Counted from the first letter of the stretch, positions 1 to 10,399 are shown. The stretch: DNA of 32,525 nucleotides from Lachnospiraceae bacterium (GCA_024690265.1 JAILCW010000057.1:1-32525); one strand, 5' to 3'. Notes: generated by a model from the letters alone, not told the origin. Made by a program: numbers and translations.

Positions 1-58
1 CCCTGCTAAGGGTATAGGTCGGGAAACCGGCGCGAGGGTTCAAATCCCTCCTTCTCCG
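1..58 (+). tRNA. tRNA-Ser(GCT), 3' portion (truncated by window start)
   Basis: Anticodon loop TGCTAAG, a variable arm, T-arm gaGGGTTCAAATCCCtc, and acceptor 3' strand CTTCTCC+G. The 5' half lies outside the window. Confidence 0.8.
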
Positions 59-66
59 TTTTATAT

Positions 67-137
67 GGCGCCATAGCCAAGTGGTAAGGCAAAGGTCTGC
101 AACACCTCTATCACCAGTTCAAATCTGGTTGGCGCCT
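67..137 (+). tRNA. tRNA-Cys(GCA)
   Basis: Acceptor GGCGCC...GGCGCC with discriminator T, anticodon loop CTGCAAC (GCA at 99-101), T-loop GTTCAAATC. 71 nt total. Confidence 0.93.
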
Positions 138-140
138 CTC

Positions 141-173
141 AAGCGATACATCATTCGATGTATCGCTTTTTTT
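141..173 (+). terminator. Rho-independent terminator of the tRNA cluster
   Basis: Stem AAGCGATACATC / GATGTATCGCTT followed by a T run. Confidence 0.88.
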
Positions 174-270
174 GTGCAATCTCAATGTTAGTGACATCGG
201 GATGCATGCTTGAATAGAATCATATTGGATAGCGATATAGTTGAAAAAATTATACACTTTTAAATTTTTG

Positions 271-298
271 TTGACTTTCGCTTCACATCCGTGATAAA
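271..298 (+). promoter_or_regulatory. Putative sigma-A promoter of trp operon
   Basis: TTGACT (271-276), 16-nt spacer, GATAAA (293-298), just upstream of the T-box leader. Confidence 0.6.
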
Positions 299-309
299 GT
301 AACCCTAAC

Positions 310-597
310 AATTTGATAATACTTTAAACCGTTGAAGCGGAGATCAAAGTAATAGATGCGCGCACAGAGAGTCCGGGAGGCTGAGAGCCGGATCGAGATG
401 CAGATTACCAAATGGACCGCGGAGGGCATAGTGAAAGGCCAATTCGGCTTAGTATTCTATGACGTTAGACCCACGTCAGAGGTCGGAGATATGATGGTAT
501 CTCTTAAGGGTATGGGATTTTTCCATAAAGCAAGGTGGCACCGCGGGTGAAATATACTCGTCCTTGATAGAAGAACTCTATCAAGGACGTTTTTTAT
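310..597 (+). promoter_or_regulatory. T-box leader, tryptophan-specific, with leader terminator
   Basis: Canonical T-box AAGGTGGCACCGCGGG (532-547); candidate specifier TGG followed by A at 413-415; antiterminator bulge TGGC matching a G discriminator (tRNA-Trp); terminator GTCCTTGATAG..CTATCAAGGACGTTTTTT; directly upstream of trpE. Confidence 0.92.
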
Positions 598-609
598 TTG
601 GAGAAATAT

Positions 610-2031
610 ATGACGAGGGAAGAAATTAGAGAAATAGCAGCAACTGGAAATTACAAACGAATCCCTATTTTTGAGGAACTATTTTCTGATTGTTATACAC
701 CAGTAGGTGTCATGAAAAAGATGCGTGCAAAAAGTGCACATTGCTTCTTACTAGAAAGTGCCAGCCAGGATGAACAGTGGGGACGGTATTCTTTTTTAGG
801 ATATGAGCCAACCTTAGAAATCTCCGGTAGCAATTTTGTTGAGCATCCCAGCAAGCAAATACGCCAAGTGCTTGATCAGTATCGTAGTCCAAAACTTGCA
901 AACCTTCCTCCTTTTACCGGCGGGTTGGTTGGGTATTTTTCCTACGATTATATCAAGTACAACGAGCCAAAGCTTCAGCTTCGTGATGGGGAAGATGATT
1001 TCAAAGATTTGGATTTGATGTTATTTGATCGACTGATTGTTTTTGATCATTACCGGCAGAAAATCCTCCTCATTGCAGGGGTTATGGTTGATGACTTGGA
1101 TGCAAGTTATGAGAAAGCCAAGGCGGATATCGCTAGGATGAGGCAGATGATTGTATCGGGAGAAGAGGCAACATTTCCGAAGTTAGAGCTAGAGGAGCAG
1201 CCGAAGCCCTATTTTTCAAAAGAGCAGTTTGGAAAGATGATAGAGAAGGCAAAAGCATATATCAAGGAAGGGGATATCTTTCAGGTGGTTTTATCAAATC
1301 CTATGAGATCTAAAGCAAAAGGAAGTCTGTTAGATACCTACCGAGTGCTTCGTGTATCCAATCCATCGCCTTATATGTTCTACTTTAATAGCGATAGTAT
1401 CGAGTTAGCGGGGGCTTCACCGGAAACTTTAGTTAAGCTAGAGGATGGTGTAGTACGGACGTTCCCACTTGCAGGAACAAGACCGAGAGGCAAAAGTGAG
1501 CAAGAGGACAAGGCATTGGAAAAAGAACTGCTAGCAGATGAGAAAGAACTGGCAGAACACAATATGTTAGTTGATTTAGGTCGAAACGATGTAGGCCGCA
1601 TCAGTCAGGTTGGAACGGTAGAAGTAGAAAACTACTTAGATGTTCAGCGGTATTCCAAAGTAATGCATATTGGTTCTACGGTGCGAGGAGCGATTCGGGA
1701 AGACATGGATGCAGTAGATGCCATCAATGCAATTCTTCCGGCAGGAACACTATCGGGTGCGCCGAAGTTTCGAGCTTGTGAGATTATCGAAGAACTAGAA
1801 GCTACGAAGCGAGGTGTCTATGGAGGAGCCATAGGTTACCTTGACTTTGCAGGAAACATGGATGTATGTATCGCAATCCGTTTGGTTTATAAAAAGGGTG
1901 ATATTGTGTGTATTCAATCTGGAGCCGGCATCGTCGCAGATTCTGTCCCGGAAAAAGAATATGAAGAATGTAGAAACAAAGCGAAGGCAGTGTTACTTGC
2001 TATGGAAAATGCACAGGAGGGCGTGGAATGA
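610..2031 (+). CDS. trpE: Anthranilate synthase component I
   Basis: LLES feedback motif region, chorismate-binding motifs (GDIFQVVLS, SPYMFYF, LAGTRPRG, AGTLSGAPK, QSGAGIVADS). The track start at 598 is a TTG overlapping the GGAG RBS; ATG at 610 is more likely. Confidence 0.96.
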   Translation: MTREEIREIAATGNYKRIPIFEELFSDCYTPVGVMKKMRAKSAHCFLLESASQDEQWGRYSFLGYEPTLEISGSNFVEHPSKQIRQVLDQYRSPKLANLPPFTGGLVGYFSYDYIKYNEPKLQLRDGEDDFKDLDLMLFDRLIVFDHYRQKILLIAGVMVDDLDASYEKAKADIARMRQMIVSGEEATFPKLELEEQPKPYFSKEQFGKMIEKAKAYIKEGDIFQVVLSNPMRSKAKGSLLDTYRVLRVSNPSPYMFYFNSDSIELAGASPETLVKLEDGVVRTFPLAGTRPRGKSEQEDKALEKELLADEKELAEHNMLVDLGRNDVGRISQVGTVEVENYLDVQRYSKVMHIGSTVRGAIREDMDAVDAINAILPAGTLSGAPKFRACEIIEELEATKRGVYGGAIGYLDFAGNMDVCIAIRLVYKKGDIVCIQSGAGIVADSVPEKEYEECRNKAKAVLLAMENAQEGVE

Positions 2032-2612
2032 TTTTACTGATTGATAATTACGATAGCTTCTCCTATAACGTCTACCAATTGGTCAGTTCAGTGGCAGAGG
2101 ATGTACAGGTTATTCGAAACGATGCTTATACCGTTGATGAAATTGAAAAAATGCAGCCAGAGGCCATTATTTTATCCCCGGGACCGGGTCGACCAGATCA
2201 AGCAGGAGTTTGTTTAGACGTGATTCAACGATTCAAAGGAAAGACTCCGATTTTAGGTATCTGCCTAGGACATCAAGCCATTTGCCAGAGCTATGGAGCC
2301 ACTATTGGATACGCAGCCCAGATGATGCATGGCAAGAAAAAGCCTATGCGAAAGACGAAGGAAAGCCAATTATTAAAGAATATACCGGAATGCTTCTATG
2401 CAGCCAGGTATCATTCTTTAATAGCGATTGAGGATACGATACCAAAGGAACTTGAGGTCATCGCCAAAAGTGGTGACGGTATAGAAGAAGTTATGGCGGT
2501 TGAAGATCAGAGACAACGGATATTTGGAGTACAGTTCCATCCGGAATCCGTAATGACAACAGAAGGAAAAAAGATCATACAAAACTTTATGGAGGTCGTT
2601 AGAAATGATTAG
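2028..2612 (+). CDS. trpG: Anthranilate synthase glutamine amidotransferase component II
   Basis: [33 protein letters not shown] class-I glutaminase motifs; ATGA overlap with trpE. Confidence 0.96.
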   Translation: MILLIDNYDSFSYNVYQLVSSVAEDVQVIRNDAYTVDEIEKMQPEAIILSPGPGRPDQAGVCLDVIQRFKGKTPILGICLGHQAICQSYGATIGYAAQMMHGKKKPMRKTKESQLLKNIPECFYAARYHSLIAIEDTIPKELEVIAKSGDGIEEVMAVEDQRQRIFGVQFHPESVMTTEGKKIIQNFMEVVRND

Positions 2613-3633
2613 AGAAGCAATATTAAAAGTAACTAAAAAGCAGGATTTAACCTATGAAGAAGCCAGAGGGGTTATGGACGAAATCATGGCAGGGGAAGCT
2701 AGCCAGATGCAGATGTCCTGTTATCTAACTGCAATGGCCATGAAGGGTGAAACCATTGACGAGATTACTGCATCTGCAGAAGGAATGAGAGCAGCAGGAA
2801 CTAGATTATTACATGATTTGGAAGTATTAGAAATCGTTGGAACCGGAGGAGATGGCTCCAATTCCTTTAATATTTCTACCACCAGTGCTTTTGTAATTGC
2901 AGCAGGTGGTGTACCGGTAGCAAAACATGGAAATCGAGCAGCTTCCTCCAAGTCCGGTGCTGCAGATTGTCTAGAAGCATTGGGAGTAAAAATTGATATC
3001 AGCCCGGAGCACAGCAAGCAGGTTTTGGAAGATACCAATATGTGCTTCCTTTTCGCACAGAAGTATCATACAGCAATGAAGTATGTTGGACCGGTGCGTA
3101 AGGAGTTAGGAATTCGAACCATTTTTAATATATTAGGACCACTGACCAATCCAGCAGGAGCAACCATGCAGGTAATGGGAGTATATGAAAAGGAATTGGT
3201 GGAACCGCTGGCAAAGGTATTGTGCAACTTAGGAGTAAAAAGCGGCATGGTGGTATATGGTGAAGATAAATTGGATGAAATCTCTCTAAGCGCACCAACC
3301 TACGTGTGTGAAATTCGAAATGGAGAAACCAAAAGCTATACCATTCAACCGGAGGATTACGGATACGAAAGCTGTACAAAAGAAGATTTACTCGGCGGAA
3401 CCCCGGAAGAGAATGCAAAGATTACAAGAGACATTTTAGAAGGAAAAGATTGTGGCCCGAAGCGTGCAGCTGTCTGCATGAACGCCGGAGCAGCCCTTTA
3501 TATCGCAGGTGTTGCCCAAACAATGACGGAAGGCGTGAAATTAGCAGAACGCTTGATTAATGAAGGCAAAGCGGTAGAGAAGCTGGAAGAGTTTATCAAA
3601 GAAACAAATCAGGAAGAAGCAATTCCCGCTTAA
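2605..3633 (+). CDS. trpD: Anthranilate phosphoribosyltransferase
   Basis: [46 protein letters not shown] motifs. Confidence 0.96.
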   Translation: MIREAILKVTKKQDLTYEEARGVMDEIMAGEASQMQMSCYLTAMAMKGETIDEITASAEGMRAAGTRLLHDLEVLEIVGTGGDGSNSFNISTTSAFVIAAGGVPVAKHGNRAASSKSGAADCLEALGVKIDISPEHSKQVLEDTNMCFLFAQKYHTAMKYVGPVRKELGIRTIFNILGPLTNPAGATMQVMGVYEKELVEPLAKVLCNLGVKSGMVVYGEDKLDEISLSAPTYVCEIRNGETKSYTIQPEDYGYESCTKEDLLGGTPEENAKITRDILEGKDCGPKRAAVCMNAGAALYIAGVAQTMTEGVKLAERLINEGKAVEKLEEFIKETNQEEAIPA

Positions 3634-3662
3634 GAAAAAGGAAAAGAAGAAAAAGAAATAAA

Positions 3663-4457
3663 ATGGAAAACATTTTAGAAAAGATTGCTAAAACAACAAG
3701 AAAACGTATTGCAGATGCCAAGGAACAATGTTCGATGTCTATGCTACAGACCCAAGTAGAACAACAATCGGAAGAGGAAGCGGCTCCTTCTTTCTTCAAC
3801 TATCTTCAAAAGCCAGGTATATCTTTTATCTGTGAAGTCAAAAAAGCATCTCCATCCAAAGGCCTAATTGCTCCACAGTTTCCTTATCTAGAGATAGCCA
3901 AGGCGTATGAAGAGGCCGGTGCATCAGCAATTTCTTGTTTGACTGAGCCATACTACTTCCAAGGAGCAGATAGATATTTGAGCGAAATTGCAGGTGAGGT
4001 ACAAATCCCGGTTTTAAGAAAGGATTTTACTATTGATCCCTACATGGTATATCAAGCCAAGTTGTTTGGCGCATCTGCGATTTTGCTAATCTGTTCCATT
4101 TTGGAGGATAGAGAATTGGAATCCTACCGACAATTAGCAGAGCAGTTAGGGATGGATGCACTCGTAGAAGCCCACGATGACGAAGAGGTGCGACGTGCAG
4201 TAGCAAGCGGAGCTCGCATAATTGGTGTAAATAACCGTAATTTGAAGAACTTTGAAGTAGATTTTGATAATACGCTACGCTTACGGCAAATGGTTCCAAA
4301 GGATACACTGTTTGTATCAGAAAGTGGAATCAAAACACCGGAACACATTGCAAGTCTTCGAAATTGCGGAGTGGATGCAGTATTAATCGGTGAAACTTTG
4401 ATGCGTGCATCGGATAAAAAAGCCATGTTAGAAACATTAAATGGTGGCAAATTATGA
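3663..4457 (+). CDS. trpC: Indole-3-glycerol phosphate synthase
   Basis: FICEVKKASPSKG, VLRKDFTID, IGVNNRNL, VSESGI, VLIGETLMRA motifs. Confidence 0.96.
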   Translation: MENILEKIAKTTRKRIADAKEQCSMSMLQTQVEQQSEEEAAPSFFNYLQKPGISFICEVKKASPSKGLIAPQFPYLEIAKAYEEAGASAISCLTEPYYFQGADRYLSEIAGEVQIPVLRKDFTIDPYMVYQAKLFGASAILLICSILEDRELESYRQLAEQLGMDALVEAHDDEEVRRAVASGARIIGVNNRNLKNFEVDFDNTLRLRQMVPKDTLFVSESGIKTPEHIASLRNCGVDAVLIGETLMRASDKKAMLETLNGGKL

Positions 4458-5062
4458 AAACATCCAAGATAAAAATCTGCGGAATGATGCGTAAGGAAGA
4501 TATTCAGGTTATAAACCAATATCATCCAGACTATATAGGATTTATCATAGATTATCCCAAAAGTCACCGCTCCAAAACAAAAGAAGAAGTAAAAATATTA
4601 TCACAAATCGTTCATCCTGATATCCAAAAAGTAGGCGTATTTGTAGATGCTCCATTAGAGGAAGTGGTTGCGCTGGCAAATGAAGGAACAATTGACCTGA
4701 TTCAGTTACATGGTAACGAGAACGAATCCTATATCACAAAAGTGCAGCAGGAAACAAGTAAATCGGTGATTAAAGCATTTATCATTCAATCACCACAGGA
4801 TGTGGAAGAAGCCCAAAGGTCCAAAGCAGATATAATCTTGTTGGATTGTGGAAGAGGAAGTGGTCAAAGCTTCCCATGGCAATGGATTCCAAGAGATTTT
4901 GGAAGGCCATATTTTCTAGCCGGGGGACTTCATCCGGGAAATTTGGAAGAAGCATACCGGCAGGTACAGCCGTGGGGGTTGGATATTAGCAGTGGTGTAG
5001 AAACCAATGGATGGAAAGATGAAAATAAAATCAAAGCAGTAATGCAATGGAGAGAGCAATGA
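4454..5062 (+). CDS. trpF: Phosphoribosylanthranilate isomerase
   Basis: [53 protein letters not shown] motifs. Confidence 0.95.
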   Translation: MKTSKIKICGMMRKEDIQVINQYHPDYIGFIIDYPKSHRSKTKEEVKILSQIVHPDIQKVGVFVDAPLEEVVALANEGTIDLIQLHGNENESYITKVQQETSKSVIKAFIIQSPQDVEEAQRSKADIILLDCGRGSGQSFPWQWIPRDFGRPYFLAGGLHPGNLEEAYRQVQPWGLDISSGVETNGWKDENKIKAVMQWREQ

Positions 5063-6243
5063 GTAAAGGAAGATTTGGACAGCACGGTGGACAATATATA
5101 CCAGAGACATTAATGAATGCCGTAATCGAGCTGGAAGAGGCTTATAACAAATATAAAGATGACCCATCATTCAACCAAGAGTTACAGGAACTCCTAAATG
5201 AATATGCAGGACGTCCTTCCAGACTATATTACGCGAAGCATATGACAGAAGATTTAGGCGGTGCGAAAGTTTATCTGAAAAGAGAAGACCTAAATCACAC
5301 CGGAGCTCATAAGATTAATAATGTAATTGGTCAGTGTTTGTTGGCTAAGAAAATGGGCAAAACCCGTGTTATTGCAGAAACCGGTGCCGGCCAACATGGT
5401 GTGGCAACTGCGACCGTAGCAGCCCTTATGGGAATGGAATGTGAAATATTTATGGGAGCAGTAGACTGTGAGCGACAGGCCTTGAATGTCTATCGCATGC
5501 GCCTTCTTGGGGCTAAGGTTCATCCGGTTACTTCGGGAACCGCCACGCTAAAGGATGCTGTCTCAGAGACTATGCGTGAGTGGACCAAGAGAATCGATGA
5601 TACCCATTATGTATTAGGATCTGTAATGGGACCTCATCCATTTCCAACGATTGTCCGTGATTTTCAGGCAGTAATTTCTAAAGAAATCAAGGAACAGATG
5701 TTATATAAGGAAGGTCGTTTACCAGACGCAGTACTGGCATGCGTAGGCGGAGGTTCCAATGCAATTGGTGCTTTTTACCACTTCATTAATGATGAAGGGG
5801 TGCGTTTAATAGGCTGTGAGGCAGCAGGAAGAGGCATCGATACCAAGGAAACAGCAGCAACTTTGAACACAGGAAAGTTAGGAATCTTCCATGGAATGAA
5901 GTCGTATTTCTGCCAGGATGAGTATGGTCAGATTGCACCAGTTTATTCTATCTCTGCAGGGTTAGATTATCCGGGCATCGGTCCGGAGCATGCCATGTTG
6001 TATGACGAAGGACGAGCTGAGTATGTTGCAGTGACAGATGATGAGGCAGTAGATGCATTCGAGTATTTATCAAAGACCGAAGGCATCATCCCTGCTATTG
6101 AAAGTGCGCATGCAGTAGCACATGCTATGAAGATTGTACCAACCATGAGCAAAGACCAAATTGTTGTAATTAATATTTCCGGACGAGGAGATAAAGATGT
6201 GGCAGCCATTGCCAGATACAGAGGGGAGGATATCCATGAATAA
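5059..6243 (+). CDS. trpB: Tryptophan synthase beta chain
   Basis: [29 protein letters not shown] (PLP lysine), [22 protein letters not shown]. Start at 5059 (ATGA overlap with trpF) preferred over the track start 5047. Confidence 0.96.
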   Translation: MSKGRFGQHGGQYIPETLMNAVIELEEAYNKYKDDPSFNQELQELLNEYAGRPSRLYYAKHMTEDLGGAKVYLKREDLNHTGAHKINNVIGQCLLAKKMGKTRVIAETGAGQHGVATATVAALMGMECEIFMGAVDCERQALNVYRMRLLGAKVHPVTSGTATLKDAVSETMREWTKRIDDTHYVLGSVMGPHPFPTIVRDFQAVISKEIKEQMLYKEGRLPDAVLACVGGGSNAIGAFYHFINDEGVRLIGCEAAGRGIDTKETAATLNTGKLGIFHGMKSYFCQDEYGQIAPVYSISAGLDYPGIGPEHAMLYDEGRAEYVAVTDDEAVDAFEYLSKTEGIIPAIESAHAVAHAMKIVPTMSKDQIVVINISGRGDKDVAAIARYRGEDIHE

Positions 6244-7012
6244 GCGAATACCAGAGGCCTTTGGAAATGGCAAAGCATTTATACCATTTATTACTTGTGG
6301 TGATCCGGATTTGGAAACAACGGAACTGTTAGTTTATGAAATGGAAAAAGCCGGAGCTGATATAATAGAGTTGGGAATCCCCTTTTCGGATCCCACAGCG
6401 GAAGGGCCGGTGATTCAGGAAGCAAATATCCGAGCCTTATCCAATGGCATCACTACGGATGATATATTAGCGATGGTATCGAGAATACGTCAGAAGGCAC
6501 AGGTCCCGCTGGTGTTTATGACCTATGCGAATGTCGTGTATTCTTACGGCATCCAGCGATTTATGAAGCGGGCCGCTGAAGTTGGTATGGATGGACTGAT
6601 ACTTCCGGATGTTCCTTTTGAAGAAAAGAAAGAGTTTCAAGTAGCAGCAGATGCCGAAGGGTTGGCGTTTATTTCCCTGATTGCACCGACCTCTCATGAT
6701 CGAATTCGAAGAATCGCCAAAGAAGCGGACGGTTTTGTATACTGTGTTTCCTCACTAGGTGTAACCGGCACCCGAAGTGAGATTACAACAGATATTCAAT
6801 CCATGGTTCGATTGGTAAAGGAAGAACAGGATATTCCTTGTGCAGTGGGATTTGGAATATCAACACCACAGCAGGCAAAACAGATGGCCAATCAGTCAGA
6901 TGGTGCTATTGTAGGAAGTGCTATCGTGAAAATCTGCGCGCAGTATGGCCGAGAATGTGTGCCATACGTGTCAGAGTATGTGAAAAATATGAAAGAAGCG
7001 GTTCGAGCATAA
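6236..7012 (+). CDS. trpA: Tryptophan synthase alpha chain
   Basis: [56 protein letters not shown] at 6236 (ATGAATAA overlap with trpB) fits better than 6197. Confidence 0.95.
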   Translation: MNKRIPEAFGNGKAFIPFITCGDPDLETTELLVYEMEKAGADIIELGIPFSDPTAEGPVIQEANIRALSNGITTDDILAMVSRIRQKAQVPLVFMTYANVVYSYGIQRFMKRAAEVGMDGLILPDVPFEEKKEFQVAADAEGLAFISLIAPTSHDRIRRIAKEADGFVYCVSSLGVTGTRSEITTDIQSMVRLVKEEQDIPCAVGFGISTPQQAKQMANQSDGAIVGSAIVKICAQYGRECVPYVSEYVKNMKEAVRA

Positions 7013-7045
7013 GAGCGGCGGCAGGATAACATCCTGTCGCTCTTT
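7012..7045 (+). terminator. Probable terminator of trp operon
   Basis: Hairpin AGAGCGGCGGCAGGATAACATCCTGTCGCTCT followed by only a short T-rich stretch. Confidence 0.6.
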
Positions 7046-7138
7046 GTCTATCTATAGAAAAAGAGGTTTTATACTGTCTGACAATTTGATAAAATATAAT
7101 ACAACCGATAGCATTTTTGCACATGGAGAGGGGTTTTT

Positions 7139-8098
7139 ATGTCTGAAATTATCGAAATCATACGCAAGAACGGTATTTTGCCAATTGTATCCATTGAAAA
7201 CGAGATTGATGCAATCCCTATAGGAACCGCGCTGTATAACGCAGGTCTGCGTGTTGTAGAAGTTACATTCAGAACGGACAAGGCACTTGACAGTATGCGT
7301 GTCATTACTTCGGCTTTCCCGGATATGTTTATCGGAGCAGGAACGGTTCGCACCACAAAGCAGGTGGATCAGGCCATGGAAGCCGGATGTCGTTTTATTA
7401 TTAGCCCGGGAGTTAATGCAAAGGTTATCAAGTACTGTAAAAAGAATAATATACCGGTAATACCAGGCATAGCTACACCGACGGAGTTGGAGGAAGCAAT
7501 CGAGCTTGGTATCACATTGGTGAAGTTCTTCCCTAGTGAGAATATGGGCGGTATTAAAACATTGCAGGCCTTTTCAAGTCCATATCCAATGGTTACATTT
7601 TTACCATCCGGTGGTATTACTTCGGATAATATGATGGAATACCTGAAGCATCCCCATGTACTGGCGGTGAACGGAAGTTGGTTAATCGATGACAATTTCC
7701 ATGAGAAGCAAAACTTTGATGAAATCGAATTACGAGCAAAAGCAGCGGTAAAGAAGATGCTGGGCTTCCATATAGATCATGTGGCAGTGAATTTGCCCAA
7801 AGATGATTTGGCAAAGGATGCAGCCAGAGATTTTGCAGAGGCTTTTGACCTGGAAGTGACGGAGGACTTACAGAGTTTTAAAGCAGGGGACGTTTTTCAG
7901 GCTATGAAGCCAAATTTGCGTGGATTGATGGGACATGTGGGAATAAGAACAAATTCTTTAGAGCGAGCCGAGTATTATCTTAATAATCGAGGAATCCATA
8001 TTGGTTTGGAAAACCACGACGCTATTGAAGAGAATTCTTTATATTTGAATTTGGAGATTGCGGGGACAGCCATTCAGATATTAGAAAAACCTATGTGA
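7139..8098 (+). CDS. KDPG/KHG aldolase fused to a C-terminal VOC (glyoxalase)-like domain
   Basis: N-terminus: EVTFRTDKAL, GAGTVRT, ISPGVNAKV, LVKFFPSE, FLPSGGI (class I KDPG aldolase). C-terminal ~110 aa: HIDHVAVNLP...GHVGIRTNSLERAEYYLNNRGI...LNLEIAGTAIQILE, a VOC-like pattern. Confidence 0.88.
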   Translation: MSEIIEIIRKNGILPIVSIENEIDAIPIGTALYNAGLRVVEVTFRTDKALDSMRVITSAFPDMFIGAGTVRTTKQVDQAMEAGCRFIISPGVNAKVIKYCKKNNIPVIPGIATPTELEEAIELGITLVKFFPSENMGGIKTLQAFSSPYPMVTFLPSGGITSDNMMEYLKHPHVLAVNGSWLIDDNFHEKQNFDEIELRAKAAVKKMLGFHIDHVAVNLPKDDLAKDAARDFAEAFDLEVTEDLQSFKAGDVFQAMKPNLRGLMGHVGIRTNSLERAEYYLNNRGIHIGLENHDAIEENSLYLNLEIAGTAIQILEKPM

Positions 8099-8148
8099 CA
8101 GTTGTTTTAAGACAGCGGATTCCTATGCTTTATTGGCGGACTCTTGCG

Positions 8149-8177
8149 TTGACAAAACATAATACGGCCGATATAAT
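8149..8177 (+). promoter_or_regulatory. Consensus sigma-A promoter for tyrS T-box transcript
   Basis: TTGACA (8149-8154), 17-nt spacer, TATAAT (8172-8177). Confidence 0.88.
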
Positions 8178-8183
8178 CGTTGT

Positions 8184-8470
8184 TAGTTATAGAAAAAGGC
8201 TAGGAAGGGAACTAGTACAAAACATCCCCTTTTTCCAGAGAGATATCGGTTGGTGCGAGGTATCAGAAGGCGTTTTGGAATACATCCTGGAGCTTCATAG
8301 CTGAAGGACTAGTAGGTTATGACGGAGGAGCGCACGTTATCGCGTATAAGGTGATCTATGTATAGAAGACCGAAGAGGCAGGCGTCGAGAGGCGACTGTG
8401 AATAAAGGTGGTACCACGGTTTATATCCGTCCTTTATTTCCGTAACAGGAAGTAGAGGACGGTTTTTTTG
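8184..8470 (+). promoter_or_regulatory. T-box leader, tyrosine-specific
   Basis: T-box AAGGTGGTACCACGG (8405-8419 region); specifier TAC+A at 8281-8283; antiterminator bulge TGGT matching an A discriminator (tRNA-Tyr); terminator CCGTCC...GGACGGTTTTTTT; directly upstream of tyrS. Confidence 0.93.
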
Positions 8471-8524
8471 TTCCATACTTCCATAGAGGAACCAAGATTC
8501 AACATGGAGAAAAGGAGAACACAA

Positions 8525-9742
8525 ATGGGAATCTATGAAGAACTCGTAGCGCGAGGCCTCATTGCACAGGTAACCAATGAGGACGAAATCAGAGAGATGA
8601 TTAATAACGGAAAGGCAACGTTCTATATTGGCTTTGACTGTACAGCAGATAGTTTGACTGCCGGACATTTCATGGCATTAACATTGATGAAGCGTTTGCA
8701 GATGGCTGGCAACAAGCCAATTGCTTTGATTGGTGGCGGAACAACCATGATTGGTGATCCAAGTGGCCGTACCGACATGCGTAAGATGTTATCTCGAGAG
8801 GATATCGATCATAATGCAGAATGCTTTAAGCGTCAGATGGAGCGTTTCATTGACTTTGGCGAAGGCAAGGCCATGATGGTAAACAATGCAGACTGGCTCT
8901 TGAATTTGAATTATGTCGATCTTCTTCGCGAAGTAGGAGCATGCTTCTCTGTTAATAATATGCTTCGTGCAGAGTGTTACAAGCAGCGTATGGAGAAGGG
9001 TTTAAGCTTCTTGGAGTTTAACTACATGATTATGCAGTCTTATGACTTCTATTACATGTTCCAGAAGTACAACTGTAATATGGAATTTGGTGGAGATGAT
9101 CAGTGGTCCAACATGTTAGGTGGTACAGAGCTGATTCGTCGTAAGCTTGGTAAAGATGCTCATGCAATGACCATTACCTTGTTAACGGATTCTCAGGGTA
9201 AGAAGATGGGTAAGACTGCAGGTAACGCAGTTTGGTTGGATCCAAACAAGACCAGTCCATTTGATTTCTATCAGTACTGGCGTAATGTGGATGATGCGGA
9301 TGTATTAAAGTGTATTCGTATGTTAACCTTCCTTCCTTTGGAGCAGATTGATGAGATGGACAAGTGGGAAGGCGCAGAGCTTAACAAGGCCAAAGAAATA
9401 TTGGCTTGGGAGCTTACCAATATGGTTCATGGAGAAGAGGAAGCAAATAAGGCTAGAGAGAGCGCAAGAGCACTTTTCTCTGCAGGAAGTGCTGAGAATA
9501 TGCCTTCTGTTCAAGTATCTACAGATGCATTTACGGATGGAAGCATTGATATCTTAGGCCTTTTGGTGGCAGCAGGTTTGACCCAGACCCGTAACGAGGC
9601 TCGTCGTGCAGTAGAGCAGGGTGGTGTTACCGTTAATGGTGATAAAGTAGAAGATGCGAAGGCAACATACACCACAGCTGACTTTGAAGGAGAATTCATC
9701 CTTCGCAAGGGTAAGAAGAAGTTCTGCAAGGTTGTATTGTAA
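8525..9742 (+). CDS. tyrS: Tyrosyl-tRNA synthetase
   Basis: YIGFDCTADSLTAGHF, GGDDQWSN, GKKMGKT (KMSKS-like), C-terminal S4-like domain. Start revised to ATG 8525 preceded by AAAAGGAGAA. Confidence 0.96.
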   Translation: MGIYEELVARGLIAQVTNEDEIREMINNGKATFYIGFDCTADSLTAGHFMALTLMKRLQMAGNKPIALIGGGTTMIGDPSGRTDMRKMLSREDIDHNAECFKRQMERFIDFGEGKAMMVNNADWLLNLNYVDLLREVGACFSVNNMLRAECYKQRMEKGLSFLEFNYMIMQSYDFYYMFQKYNCNMEFGGDDQWSNMLGGTELIRRKLGKDAHAMTITLLTDSQGKKMGKTAGNAVWLDPNKTSPFDFYQYWRNVDDADVLKCIRMLTFLPLEQIDEMDKWEGAELNKAKEILAWELTNMVHGEEEANKARESARALFSAGSAENMPSVQVSTDAFTDGSIDILGLLVAAGLTQTRNEARRAVEQGGVTVNGDKVEDAKATYTTADFEGEFILRKGKKKFCKVVL

Positions 9743-9757
9743 TTATGTTATAATAAT

Positions 9758-9789
9758 AGATGTCACAGCAATGTGGCATCTATTTTTTT
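9758..9789 (+). terminator. Rho-independent terminator after tyrS
   Basis: AGATGTCAC AGCAAT GTGGCATCT then ATTTTTTTG. Confidence 0.85.
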
Positions 9790-9805
9790 GTTTGGAGGAA
9801 ACAAG

Positions 9806-10342
9806 ATGGCATGGGAATTTGATGTGTTGTATTGGTTCCAAAGTATACATGGGCCAATTCAGGACGCTTTCTTTTCATTTATTACTCATTTCGGAGACGC
9901 AGGACTATTTTGGATTATAATGACGCTTTTGGTATTAATCTTTGTCAAAGACAAGCGCGTAGGACTGACAGCGATACTGGCTTTGGTTATAGAAGCAAGT
10001 ATATGCAATCTCCTGTTAAAGCCATTGGTCGCCAGAGATCGTCCATTCTGGATTGATCCATCGGTGCAGATGCTGGTGAATCCGCCATCCGATTATTCTT
10101 TCCCTTCCGGACACTCTGGAGCAAGTTTTGCTGCGGCAGTAGCCTTTGTGCAATACAATCGTAAGTGGGGAATTGCAGCAATTGTTTTGGCCGCATTGAT
10201 TGCAATATCCAGAATGTATCTGTTCATCCATTTTCCGACAGATGTACTGACCGGAATCCTTCTTGGAATCGCTAGCGGTATTGTATCCGGAATCATTATT
10301 CGAGCATTATATCGCCATTTTGGCAAAACACAGCAGGTATAG
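9806..10342 (+). CDS. PAP2-family membrane phosphatase
   Basis: KPLVARDRPFW, PSGHSGASFA, SRMYLFIHFPTDVLTG (the three PAP2 motifs). Start revised to ATG 9806 after GGAGG. Confidence 0.92.
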   Translation: MAWEFDVLYWFQSIHGPIQDAFFSFITHFGDAGLFWIIMTLLVLIFVKDKRVGLTAILALVIEASICNLLLKPLVARDRPFWIDPSVQMLVNPPSDYSFPSGHSGASFAAAVAFVQYNRKWGIAAIVLAALIAISRMYLFIHFPTDVLTGILLGIASGIVSGIIIRALYRHFGKTQQV

Positions 10343-10349
10343 AAATTGT

Positions 10350-10378
10350 TTGACAATCGAAACCCTATCCGCTATAGT
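10350..10378 (+). promoter_or_regulatory. Sigma-A promoter for the Mn riboswitch transcript
   Basis: TTGACA (10350-10355), 17-nt spacer, TATAGT (10373-10378). Confidence 0.82.
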
Positions 10379-10399
10379 AAATTTTAAATTGTATACAAA

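Noticed and set aside
111-311. 66-aa minus-strand ORF near window start
   Set aside because: Overlaps tRNA-Cys and its terminator; not coding.
356-550. 64-aa ORF upstream of trpE, possible leader peptide
   Set aside because: Lies within the T-box leader; no run of Trp codons and the RNA element explains the sequence.
8095-8304. 69-aa ORF after the aldolase
   Set aside because: Overlaps the tyrS promoter and T-box leader; no RBS or recognisable domain.
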